Shown here piece by piece: positions 45,613 to 54,270 of a DNA stretch of 64,000 bases. The first letter of the stretch is position 1, and each line of letters opens with the position of its first letter. Source of the DNA: Candidatus Hydrogenedentota bacterium (GTDB taxonomy: Bacteria > Hydrogenedentota > Hydrogenedentia > Hydrogenedentales > SLHB01); the NCBI GenBank assembly GCA_013359265.1, contig JABWCD010000011.1, positions 124,001 through 188,000 of the forward strand. The letters run 5' to 3'. A program made the translations under genes and the position numbers. The notes under the pieces are model-generated. The model was not told the DNA's origin. It saw only the letters and a list, made by a program, of their open reading frames with translations, and did not search any database.

Positions 45613-48600
45613 CCGCGCTACGCACCGCGTACTGGATTCTTGCATGCTGCGCCGCGGCCTTCGCGCAGTACCCATTGGCCGATGTCCACATCACCGTGTT
45701 CGACGAATCGGGCGCGCCCATTCCGGACGCGACGGTGCACTGCGTGAGTTGGCATTACGGTCCGCGCGCGACGCCGTTGCAGCCGGACGAGCAGGGCAAG
45801 ACCGACGCGCAAGGAAACGCCTCGTTTCAGAACAAATTCCGGGGCCAGGCCTTTGCGCGCGTCGTCCACGGAAAGCTCGGCGGCTGGTTCCGCATTCATG
45901 ATTCGCAAGCGCAGGGTACCGTGGGTACTGTCACCGTCGGCCTTGGCCGCACGGTGCGCGGCGTCGTGAAGGACGAACAGGGAGAACCGATCGCCGGTGT
46001 GCTGGTATCCGTCGACGGCTGCCTGGCCGCAGTCGAGACCGACACAGGCGGCGCCTACGCCGTGCCCAATATCGGAATCGGTTCTTCGCACTCGTTCGGT
46101 TTCTACAAAGTTGGCTACGCTTGGCTCAGCGAAAGCCCGCGCGACGATATGAAGACAGTCGATGTGGTCCTTAAAAAAGGATTCAACATTGATGGTGTCG
46201 CGCTCGGCCCGGACGAAACGCCCCTGGCGAATGCGAATATCTATATCTCGGGGCGAAACGAATCCAGTGTCTCAGCCGGCGACGGCACGTTTCGCGTCTA
46301 CGGTATTCCGGCCAATTCGCAACTTCAATTGAGCGCCAACCATTACCGCGAAGAACCGCAACGCCACCTTGCGGGGAATCTCGAGCTGGCCCTCGGCGCC
46401 GAGCCGCCGGCAACGCTCAGAATTGTCTTAAAGGAACGCCCACCCGCGTCTCCGGCCGACAAGCGCACCATCACGGGCAAGGTCGTCCGCGCCGACACGG
46501 GCAAGCCGGTCACCGCGCAGATGTTTATGGGCTACTCACAACACAACCCCGACTCCAATCCCGGTGCGACCGACCAACAGGGCGCATTCCTGATCGACAA
46601 TAACGTCTACGGCACGCACTGGATTTCCGCGCTGCCCGTGAACCCGCTGCTCTACGTTGTCGATGGTCCCGTAGCTGTCGACGCATCGAAAGGCTCGGTG
46701 GATGGCGTCGTGCTCAAAGCAGCCGAAGGGTGCGCCATTCGGGGCCGCGTCGTCACCGCCGACGGCAAGCCTGTCGGCAAGACATGGGTCCAAGTCACTC
46801 CCGGACGAAAATTCTTCCCTCCCGCACAAACCCGCGACGATGGGCGTTTCACGATCGGCAACCTCGAGAATCTGGGCACGCCGTTCCGCCTTTCGGTGTA
46901 CGACGAATTCCGCCGGGAAGCCACGGTTGAAGTTGGCCCGCTAAAGAACGGCGAACTGCGCGAAGGCGTTGAACTCGTTCTTCCCGCGCCGGTCGAGCCG
47001 CATCTCCTGCGCGGCACGGTGCGCGCGCCGAATGGCGAGCCTATCGCCAACGTGAAGGTCATGCTCACGTACGAAGACCATCGCGGCAAGCCCGTCCCCA
47101 ACTGGCCGGTAACCGATGACGCGGGACGATTCTCGGTAGAAGTCATTAATAGCGGGCGGATGAAGATCAGCGCGTCTACGTCCGTGTACGTCGAACGGCA
47201 AGGCAACCGATACAGCACGCAGGAGTTCTTCAAGGTCGTCGGCAACGAGACTTTCGATCTCGACGCCTCCAAGGATTCCGAGATCGAAATTGTCCTTGTG
47301 AAGCAGGGCGTCGGCGTGTTGCAGGGGCAGGTTACGGACTCTTCCGGTAACGGTCTGTCCGCGCAAGTGCGGCTAATCCACAACGGCGAGAAATCCGAAT
47401 ACGGCCACACCGACACGGGCGGTTACTTCAACTTCCCGCGTACGCCCGACCCGCCGTTCATCGTCGAGGCGATGGAACAAGGCTTCAAGCCGCGCGTCGT
47501 GGTAATCGATGCGAACATGGCGCCGGAAATCGGGCCGCTGAGAATCTCGCTTGATGCGGGGCCCTTCGCAATCGGCGAATCAGTGTGGTCCTCTGTCACC
47601 GGAAGGCCCGCCACCGACGCCGAGGTCGAAGCGATGCCGTTTTCCGGATACGTTCGTAAGAACGAACAACAGTACTACCGCATTGCGATCCCGCGGAAGG
47701 AACCGCCCGCCGACGCGCCAATGCCGCAGCCCTCGTACACACGTCCGCTGCGCGTCGTCGATGCGCAAGGCGGGCCCATCAAGCAGATTTTCGCGCTGCC
47801 TGTAAATAGCCTGCACACTCCGGAAATGGCGGCATACTTGCCGATGAAGTCAGTAACCCCTACGAAGCTGTCCAGCGAGAACGGCACGTACAAGACGTTG
47901 GACGTGGCGTTCGGGGGCAATTCTTACGGCTGGGTTATTTGGGCGGAAGGCATGGGCCGGGTATCGGGCATGCCCGAGTGGACGAGTGACGCCGACCCCG
48001 TTCGCGACGTCGTACTGCGCCCCGCGTGTACCATCGAATTCAGCGTGCTCGATGCCGCGGGCGAACCCGCCGCGAACGTTCCAATCTGCGTCGCGGAACT
48101 GGCCTGGGAACACGGCCACGACAACACCGAAGTACGCAAGATTGGGGTAACCGGCCAGGACGGGCAATTCCGCATCGATCGCGTTGCCCCCGGCACTCAC
48201 GCGTTTGCGGTGGGCACATACCATGTCGACCGTCGGCTCGTGTCGATCTCGCTTCGGGACGGCGAAACGAAGCAACTCGCCGTGAAACTGACGACAGACC
48301 CGTCCGATCCCGAATGGCTGCTGCAAACGTGGCGGAGATTTTCGTCAGCCTCTGCCGGGAAGCTTCCCGATGAAGTCGAAACGGCGATAGCCGGTATGTC
48401 CAAATCCCGCACGGCCAATGTCATTCCGGTCGTACGCAGCGCGCTCGACAGTGCAGTCGGTCTCTCGCAGGATTCCGGTGTGCGCGATAAGGAACTGGGT
48501 CTCTTGGCTGCGCTCGCCGCGCGATTCGAAGACATGGACGCGCTCCCTTTGCTGAAACGCGCCATGCATGTCTACACGAGACCATGGAACGAATCGCTGA

Positions 48601-49076
48601 CACCACAGTATTTCCACACCGGCGCCGTTGCGCGCGCGATTGTCGCGCTGCAACACGACGACGCCGTTCCGTACTTCAAGGAAATTCTATCCGGCAGCAA
48701 TAGCAGTCCGGGCACCCGCACGGCCGCGTTCGAGGCGTTGGGTCTTATCGGCAGCGAAGCCGGCGCGCAAGCGTTCGCCGAACTGCGCGAATCCGCGCGC
48801 AAGTTGCCGGGCGCCCCGCCGGCAAAGGAATCGTATACGCACGCCGAACGCATCAGAGAAACGATCGAAATGATGCGACTCATCGTTTACGGCCCGGATG
48901 CCGGTGCGTCCGCGCGCGCCGCCGGCAGCGGAATCAACTACTCGATTGCCGTCTCCGAAGACTACAAGACGGCCGAAGTCTGGGTGACGTTCGGCTACAG
49001 CGGGACAAATTTCAAGATGATTCGTATTGGCGGCGAATGGTTGATTCGCGAGTTTGGTGGAACCGTCGCGGCGTAG
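45609..49076 (+). CDS. Large secreted protein with carboxypeptidase-regulatory-like repeats
   Basis: 1155 residues with a signal peptide (YWILACCAAAFAQ). About eight or nine CarboxypepD_reg/Cna-B-like beta domains follow; the pattern is V-x-G-x-V-x-x-x-x-G-x-P-x-x-x-x-V with D-x-x-G-x-F/Y, for example VRGVVKDEQGEPIAGVLVSVDG, ITGKVVRADTGKPVTAQMF, and IRGRVVTADGKPVGKTWVQV. After residue ~890 a helical, HEAT-like part begins (PDEVETAIAGMSKSR, DVEALPLL..., FKEILSGSN). Such proteins are usually surface or periplasmic scaffolds. The upstream partner is translationally coupled. No anchor or catalytic motif was seen. Confidence 0.82.
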   Translation: MTALRTAYWILACCAAAFAQYPLADVHITVFDESGAPIPDATVHCVSWHYGPRATPLQPDEQGKTDAQGNASFQNKFRGQAFARVVHGKLGGWFRIHDSQAQGTVGTVTVGLGRTVRGVVKDEQGEPIAGVLVSVDGCLAAVETDTGGAYAVPNIGIGSSHSFGFYKVGYAWLSESPRDDMKTVDVVLKKGFNIDGVALGPDETPLANANIYISGRNESSVSAGDGTFRVYGIPANSQLQLSANHYREEPQRHLAGNLELALGAEPPATLRIVLKERPPASPADKRTITGKVVRADTGKPVTAQMFMGYSQHNPDSNPGATDQQGAFLIDNNVYGTHWISALPVNPLLYVVDGPVAVDASKGSVDGVVLKAAEGCAIRGRVVTADGKPVGKTWVQVTPGRKFFPPAQTRDDGRFTIGNLENLGTPFRLSVYDEFRREATVEVGPLKNGELREGVELVLPAPVEPHLLRGTVRAPNGEPIANVKVMLTYEDHRGKPVPNWPVTDDAGRFSVEVINSGRMKISASTSVYVERQGNRYSTQEFFKVVGNETFDLDASKDSEIEIVLVKQGVGVLQGQVTDSSGNGLSAQVRLIHNGEKSEYGHTDTGGYFNFPRTPDPPFIVEAMEQGFKPRVVVIDANMAPEIGPLRISLDAGPFAIGESVWSSVTGRPATDAEVEAMPFSGYVRKNEQQYYRIAIPRKEPPADAPMPQPSYTRPLRVVDAQGGPIKQIFALPVNSLHTPEMAAYLPMKSVTPTKLSSENGTYKTLDVAFGGNSYGWVIWAEGMGRVSGMPEWTSDADPVRDVVLRPACTIEFSVLDAAGEPAANVPICVAELAWEHGHDNTEVRKIGVTGQDGQFRIDRVAPGTHAFAVGTYHVDRRLVSISLRDGETKQLAVKLTTDPSDPEWLLQTWRRFSSASAGKLPDEVETAIAGMSKSRTANVIPVVRSALDSAVGLSQDSGVRDKELGLLAALAARFEDMDALPLLKRAMHVYTRPWNESLTPQYFHTGAVARAIVALQHDDAVPYFKEILSGSNSSPGTRTAAFEALGLIGSEAGAQAFAELRESARKLPGAPPAKESYTHAERIRETIEMMRLIVYGPDAGASARAAGSGINYSIAVSEDYKTAEVWVTFGYSGTNFKMIRIGGEWLIREFGGTVAA

Positions 49077-49080
49077 CCAA

Positions 49081-49106
49081 GAAAATGCGCCCGGCAAGCC
49101 GGGCGC
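49081..49106 (-). terminator. Rho-independent terminator of the pilin operon
   Basis: GCGCCCGGC (49087-49095) and GCCGGGCGC (49098-49106) form a perfect stem around AA. On the minus strand it is followed by ATTTTCTT. It closes the transcript of the HEAT-repeat gene that ends at 49137 and perhaps the whole pilin operon. Confidence 0.85.
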
Positions 49107-49136
49107 CATGCAACACCACAACTCCCTCCCTCAAAA

Positions 49137-50057
49137 CTATTCGTGCACGATTACGTAGTGCGTTCCCTCCGGCATGACATACAACGGCTGAAGTGACGCA
49201 AGCTCGATCGGTTTTCCGACCGTCGCGCTCGATTCGTTCCAGAATTTCGTCCAGTCGTCCACCGTCTCGAACTGGATCGGTTTGTCCGGTTTGCTCCAAA
49301 TGCGGCTGAGCGCGGCCTTGCCGGCGTTCTTGACGCGCGGGTTCGCGCTCGAGAGCGCCGGGATCAGCGCGGGCGTTGCCCGTTCTTCGCCCATTTCCGC
49401 CAGCGCGTGGATCGCCGCGATCTGCACCTCGGCCTCGCCGTCAACAAGACCGCGCGCGACCGTCTCCACGCTCGCCAACTCCCGGTGCTTGCCCAGCAGT
49501 TCCAACACCGCCGCGCGCACCGGCGCCGCCTTGTCGTCGATGCTGTCGTAAAGTATCGCCTTCGTCTCGCTCTTGTTCAGCGCGAGCATGACTTCGTACA
49601 CGCCGGGCAATACGCGCGCGCCAAATCCCTGGCGCGATTCCTTCAAGAATCGAAACACGTCCAACTGCTGGTTCAGCGCAACCAATTCCTTGATCGCCTG
49701 GTTGCGCTCGTTTACATCTTCGCGCCCCAACCGATCGATCAACGCGACCAACTTCTCGCGCTGTTCGGCCTTGAGCCCCGTCGCCTTCTCGAGCTCCTGC
49801 TCGTGCCGCAGCGCCGTCGGGTTCACGCGGGCAAGATCCAACGTTCCCTTCTTCTCGTTCTTCTCAATGCGATCGATCTCGTCGTTCTGATAGACGATTC
49901 GACCGTTGCCGGATTGGATCGCGATGCAGTTGTCGTTGATCCGCGAGACAGTCCCGTCCAGCGTGGAACCGTCCCTCAGGTACAACGTATCGGATTGTGC
50001 GGCCAATACGCCCAGCCAAATCGCCGCCATTGGGCCAATCGTCTTGTACAGTCGCAT
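49137..50057 (-). CDS. Exported HEAT-repeat protein
   Basis: 306 residues, ATG preceded by AGGAG. A signal peptide (GPMAAIWLGVLAAQS) leads into a small beta domain (DTLYLRDGSTLDGTVSRINDNCIAIQ) and then helical HEAT-like repeats (AAPVRAAVLELLGKHRELASVETVARGL, EVQIAAIHALAEMGEERATPALIPAL). The last 60 residues resemble a conserved tail. It is the last gene of the pseudopilin operon, 41 bp after a PilX-like gene. Probably a periplasmic scaffold; the function is not known. Confidence 0.8.
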   Translation of the reverse strand: MRLYKTIGPMAAIWLGVLAAQSDTLYLRDGSTLDGTVSRINDNCIAIQSGNGRIVYQNDEIDRIEKNEKKGTLDLARVNPTALRHEQELEKATGLKAEQREKLVALIDRLGREDVNERNQAIKELVALNQQLDVFRFLKESRQGFGARVLPGVYEVMLALNKSETKAILYDSIDDKAAPVRAAVLELLGKHRELASVETVARGLVDGEAEVQIAAIHALAEMGEERATPALIPALSSANPRVKNAGKAALSRIWSKPDKPIQFETVDDWTKFWNESSATVGKPIELASLQPLYVMPEGTHYVIVHE

Positions 50058-50098
50058 GTCCAGCGTTCTCCTATCGCGTTTGATAAGCCCAACTACGG

Positions 50099-52444
50099 CT
50101 ATGCGCCGCCCGGGCCGGTGCCATTCCCTTCGTTGCCGGTGCCATTTCCGCCACCATTGCCGACACCAACGCCGCTGTTGCCGGTGCCTGCGGTAGCGGT
50201 GTACTCGCCCGTCACGGGCCGGTACGTCAGGCGGCGGAACGCCACACGCGTCGTGTCTTCGACGCGCAGGAAGTTCGCGACGCGTTTGTCGTAGTACAAC
50301 TGCAACGCCGTGCGCGGCGCACTGAAGTCCGGGCCAGGCACGAGTACGCCGAGGTCCGCCGAGACCACGCCGCCGCGAATCACCATGCGGCCGCGCGTAT
50401 TCGAGTTGTGGCGGCCGCTGCTGCGCGTGATTGCGAAGATGCTGTTATTCGAATACAGCAGACCGTCGAACTTCCATTCACGCCCGCTCGACGGCCGCGT
50501 CATCTCGTCCGCGTACCAGAATTCGCGAAGCTGGCTCTCGGAAACCCAGTAGTTGTTGGGATTGAGATCGTGGACCGCCGCGTTCGTCAGATTGGTTATC
50601 GCGACAACGCCACTCTCGCTGTATTTCACGGTGTGCTCGTCGCTGGATGTATACCGGTAGACCGGCGCCGACGGCTTCAATCGGTAGTAGCGCGGTATGT
50701 AGCTCGCGTCCGCCTGGGCTTTCTCGTATTCGCGCCGGTTGAACAACATGATTTCCGACGACGTAAAGCTCATCTGCGGTTGCGATCCCTGCGCGGCGCC
50801 CGTGTCGACCACGCCGGAGTCGAAGTACCCCGTCGTGTGGGTCTGGTTCGGCTGGCCGCTCTTGGTGAGCGTAACGCTCTTGTTCTGCTGCCGCATGTCG
50901 ATAAAGCCGCCCGCCGGATACTTGCCCGTGTCCGCCGTGTGCTGCTTGGCCCGAATCGTCAGGTAGTCGCCCATCATGATGCTGCCGCCGGCCGTGAGCG
51001 CGAAGCCGTTCGTCGTGCCGTCATCGGCGACGCCAAACTCGCCCGGCGCGTCCGCGTATTCAACGTCTCCCATCACGTACACGTTGCCCTTGGCGTAAAT
51101 TTGGCCCCAGCCTTTCACTTTGCCCTTGATCATGATGTCGCCGTTTACGGCCACCTTGCGATCGATCACGATGGGATCGCTGTCGGTGCCGATGAGAATC
51201 AGGTTACCGTCGTAGGTGCCGTCGCTCGAGAGCGAATCAAGTGCGTTGTTCGACGCGGTCGGCAACGACGTCCCCGAATAGGTCGATCCCGAAGGTACGC
51301 CATACGCGACGCCCGCCGTCACCGAACCGCCGATGAGGCTCGGATCGAGCTCGAACGTGATACTGCCGTTCGCGCTGTTGATCACCTTGTCGAATTCGTC
51401 CTGGTCCACCATCTTGTCGCCGTCGTCGTCCGGGAATGGCGCCGGGAAATTCACGGGCAGCGTGCCGTCCGTCATGTCCGCTTCGTTCGTCGGATAGTTC
51501 ATATACAGGTTCGCGAACTGGACGGGTTTGCCGTTCGAGTCCAGGGCGGCGTTCACCAGGTTCGTGACCGTCATCGCGCCGGAGCCGTTCTGCGTCAGCT
51601 TGCCGTTCGTCGAACTGAACTGGTAGCCCTTGAAGTTCGACGACGCGATCGACCCCGCATTAAGCGCCGACCACGATTCGTTGTATATCAGCCCGCGCGA
51701 ATACGTCGTGCCCGCCACTTCCGTGCTGATGTTCTCGTTCAACCGGATCATCAGCGACTCGAGCGCGGCCATCTTGACGCGGTCGAATGTCCCATACTGG
51801 GTCGGGTCGGTGTTGCGGAACAGGTCGAGCGAATTGATTTCCGCGTGGCACATGATGCAGTTGATGTTGTTGGCAAGGATGCCGAACTCGAACCCGCGGA
51901 ACGGCGCGCCAGACACGCGCACCGTCTGCACGCCGGACTGCGTCCGGCCCGCGATCCGCGCCGTCACCGTAATCGTGTACACCGTGCCCGTCACGTCGTC
52001 TGTGCGCGACAGGTTTACGCCCATAATCTGTTCGCCGGTGCTCAACGCCATGTTGTCGTCCGCCGTCACGAGATCGAGACCGCCCGGGTTCGACGTAAAC
52101 GTCCCGTCGCCGTTGGCGTCCAGTTCGTCCGGGTCCTGCTCGCCGTCACCGTCCAGGTCCTCGTTGTTCGGCACAAGGTTGTCGGCGAATACAAGATACG
52201 ACGCCAGATTGCCCGTCGTGTTTCCGTTGTTCTCGAGGTACTGGTTCCATACCTCTTCAATGGCGAAATCTACGCCCGCCTTGACGGCCTCGTCGAGCCT
52301 CGTCGAGGATACGACTTCGTCCGTTCGCAGCTTGGCGGTCTGGACACGGTTGAACACGACCGTGACCGCGCCAAGAATCACGATGATGGCAAACACGACC
52401 AGAATTAAGGCCATGCCTTCGTCATGTCGTTGTCGCTCGCTCAT
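50099..52444 (-). CDS. PilX-like pilus/pseudopilus-associated protein with CxxCH motif
   Basis: 781 residues from ATG 52444, preceded by GGAGG. The N-terminal hydrophobic segment (GMALILVVFAIIVILGAVTVV) begins like PilX/type IV minor pilins. A canonical EF-hand loop lies at 96-107 (D-x-D-x-DG...E). CIMCH at 196-200 is a c-type haem attachment motif (CxxCH), unusual in this family. A large Gly/Asn/Ser-rich region with polymer-like repeats follows, ending in a Gly/Asn-rich tail. It is the last pilin-like gene of the operon; a second PilX-like protein is at 54267. Haem binding would need a cytochrome c maturation system, not seen here. Confidence 0.8.
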   Translation of the reverse strand: MSERQRHDEGMALILVVFAIIVILGAVTVVFNRVQTAKLRTDEVVSSTRLDEAVKAGVDFAIEEVWNQYLENNGNTTGNLASYLVFADNLVPNNEDLDGDGEQDPDELDANGDGTFTSNPGGLDLVTADDNMALSTGEQIMGVNLSRTDDVTGTVYTITVTARIAGRTQSGVQTVRVSGAPFRGFEFGILANNINCIMCHAEINSLDLFRNTDPTQYGTFDRVKMAALESLMIRLNENISTEVAGTTYSRGLIYNESWSALNAGSIASSNFKGYQFSSTNGKLTQNGSGAMTVTNLVNAALDSNGKPVQFANLYMNYPTNEADMTDGTLPVNFPAPFPDDDGDKMVDQDEFDKVINSANGSITFELDPSLIGGSVTAGVAYGVPSGSTYSGTSLPTASNNALDSLSSDGTYDGNLILIGTDSDPIVIDRKVAVNGDIMIKGKVKGWGQIYAKGNVYVMGDVEYADAPGEFGVADDGTTNGFALTAGGSIMMGDYLTIRAKQHTADTGKYPAGGFIDMRQQNKSVTLTKSGQPNQTHTTGYFDSGVVDTGAAQGSQPQMSFTSSEIMLFNRREYEKAQADASYIPRYYRLKPSAPVYRYTSSDEHTVKYSESGVVAITNLTNAAVHDLNPNNYWVSESQLREFWYADEMTRPSSGREWKFDGLLYSNNSIFAITRSSGRHNSNTRGRMVIRGGVVSADLGVLVPGPDFSAPRTALQLYYDKRVANFLRVEDTTRVAFRRLTYRPVTGEYTATAGTGNSGVGVGNGGGNGTGNEGNGTGPGGA

Positions 52445-52494
52445 AGCTGTACCCTCCATGTCCCGGCGATGTCTCGCCAATGGGGTGGCCGAAG

Positions 52495-53130
52495 TCAGTT
52501 CTGAAGATAAATGTCGGAAGTCACGGTCGCGGTGATCGGATGGCTCGTGTCGAATCCCTGTAGCTTTTGGGAAGTGACCGTTATGGTCACTATATTGTTG
52601 TTCAACACGAATTGAACGTCCGAAATATTGTTCGCCCCCGCAACTACGGTCTGCTCGCCGGGGTCGTTTGTGTCGCCGTCGCCGTCCAGGTCTTCGAGCC
52701 GGAGGATGCGCCGCGACAGCGTGCCGTCGCCATCCGAATCCTCACCGGCATCGAGAATGCCGTTTCCGTTGGCGTCCTCGTTGTAGTAACGAAAGCGGAT
52801 CGGGTCCGTCCACCGCAGCGCGGTGTTGTCCGTCGGCGTCTGGAATACGATTTCCGTCGCGCAGTTCGGCGCCGGGTTCGCGTTCACCGCCACCGCCTGC
52901 AGCGGCGGAAGCAGCGAATCGTCCGGCGTCTTCGACGCCAGTTGTAGCTCGCGCTTCATGGACGCGACTACGTCCCGCAGGTTGTCCTGAACTAGCGACT
53001 TCGTCGATGCCGTGGCCAGCGCCGTTCCCGACGTTTGGAGCGCCGCAATGCCCAGCACGCTGATGACCGCCAGGATGGCGACGACCATCATCAATTCCAT
53101 AAGGGTGAAGCCATGCCGATCCGTTAACAT
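52495..53130 (-). CDS. Pseudopilin, GspJ/PulJ-like
   Basis: 211 residues. The class III signal is clear: GFTLMELMMVVAILAVISVLGIAAL, with cleavage expected after Gly (GF) by a prepilin peptidase. The following pilin helix and beta-rich body contain an EF-hand-like NEDANGNGILDAGEDSDGDG. Part of the seven-gene pilin operon, 5 bp before the next gene's stop. Exact identity among GspH, I and J is not certain; length suits GspJ. Confidence 0.86.
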   Translation of the reverse strand: MLTDRHGFTLMELMMVVAILAVISVLGIAALQTSGTALATASTKSLVQDNLRDVVASMKRELQLASKTPDDSLLPPLQAVAVNANPAPNCATEIVFQTPTDNTALRWTDPIRFRYYNEDANGNGILDAGEDSDGDGTLSRRILRLEDLDGDGDTNDPGEQTVVAGANNISDVQFVLNNNIVTITVTSQKLQGFDTSHPITATVTSDIYLQN

Positions 53131-53134
53131 CGCG

Positions 53135-53545
53135 CTACACTCCCGTGAGCATCGTCGTGATGCTCATCGCTACCGGGCGCCCGCGGAGATCGACCCACTG
53201 GCTGCGGACCGTAACTTCGATAGGATCGGCATTCGTATCCGTGTAATTCACCGTGATTGTTTCCTGCGGTAGTGTGCCCGCCCCATCGATCGTGGTGTTG
53301 TCTTGCCATTCCGCGATGATCGCCCCGGGAAAGTCGTCGGGGTTGTCGTCGCGCACTTCGCGCATTTGACTGATGACGGCCGCGCAATTGCGTAAAGCGG
53401 AGTTGCGCTGGTTCTGAAAATCCAGCGCGCTGTAGTACGAAATCAGTGCCTGGGCCGTAGCGCCCAGCACGACCGTGAATATCGCGAGCGCGACGACGAG
53501 TTCCACCAAGGTGAACCCGGAGTCTTTGATCCGAACGTGCGTCAC
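53135..53545 (-). CDS. Pseudopilin, GspI-like
   Basis: 136 residues from GTG 53545, preceded by GGAGGG; the open frame extends 19 more codons upstream. The class III signal (DSGFTLVELVVALAIFTVVLGATAQAL) has Glu at position +5, needed for assembly. The short body (TVNYTDTNADPIEVTVRSQWVDLRGRPVAMSI) resembles GspI or PilV-type minor pilins. In the operon it lies between the TPR gene and the GspJ-like gene. Confidence 0.85.
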   Translation of the reverse strand: MTHVRIKDSGFTLVELVVALAIFTVVLGATAQALISYYSALDFQNQRNSALRNCAAVISQMREVRDDNPDDFPGAIIAEWQDNTTIDGAGTLPQETITVNYTDTNADPIEVTVRSQWVDLRGRPVAMSITTMLTGV

Positions 53546-53607
53546 TGTAGCTACCCTCCGTACGGCTGCTTGCACAATTGTTCCGTCATCCGTGTAATTC
53601 ATAGCCG

Positions 53608-54270
53608 TTATTGCGCCGCTGCTACGGCGATTTCCTCGGCGGATGTCGCGGCCTCCGCGGCTTCCTGCGCGGGGCCGGCGGTCGTATCGTCCAACTCCGC
53701 TTGTGCGGGCTGGGCGGGCATTTCCCCGTATAGCTCGGAATACGCGTACGCGTACTGCTGCGAATCCGCGGGATACGATTCCATCATGCGGCGAAGCGTC
53801 GCCTTCCTTTTTTCCTGGTCTCCCATACGTTCATAGCACATCGCGAGTTGAATGAACGTGTGATAGTGGGTCGGCGCGTCCGGATAATCGGAAATCGCGC
53901 GCTCGAAGTGGCTCGCCGCGGCGGGGTAATCCTGCAACCGCTGAAAATACATGTTTCCAATGCCATTGACGTACGCCGCGGCCTTGTCAGGCTCCGGGTT
54001 CGTGGCCAGCGCCGCCTCGTTCTCGCGAATGAGCGCCATCGTTGCTTCGCGCGCCTTCGCGCGTTCCTCGGCGGCAAGGTCGCGCCGCGGCGTCTGTGCC
54101 GCGGTGCGCACGCCCTGCGCTGCCGCAGGACGCACTACCGAAGCAACTGGCGCTGTGGCCGAACCATCTCCGCTGATAAGCTTGTAGCCTACCGCGCCGA
54201 GTATGACGGCGATGACGAGCAGCAAATGCCAATTGTTCCGGGCAACGGATTCGAGTATTTCCCTGTTCAT
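53608..54270 (-). CDS. Membrane-anchored TPR protein of the pilin operon
   Basis: 220 residues from ATG 54270, preceded by GGAGGGAG. A single membrane segment (NNWHLLLVIAVILGAVGYKLI) is followed by a helical TPR region (YFQRLQDYPAAASHFERAISDYPDAPTHYHTFIQLAMCYERMGDQEKRKATLRRM). The start overlaps the stop of the PilX-like gene (ATGA). It probably scaffolds the pilus assembly machinery, like PilF/PilW-type TPR proteins, but a specific family is not fixed. Confidence 0.78.
   Translation of the reverse strand: MNREILESVARNNWHLLLVIAVILGAVGYKLISGDGSATAPVASVVRPAAAQGVRTAAQTPRRDLAAEERAKAREATMALIRENEAALATNPEPDKAAAYVNGIGNMYFQRLQDYPAAASHFERAISDYPDAPTHYHTFIQLAMCYERMGDQEKRKATLRRMMESYPADSQQYAYAYSELYGEMPAQPAQAELDDTTAGPAQEAAEAATSAEEIAVAAAQ

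Noticed and set aside
50408-52408. 666-codon open frame opposite the PilX-like gene
   Set aside because: Arg/Val/His-rich composition typical of the antisense frame of a GC-rich gene; no family features.
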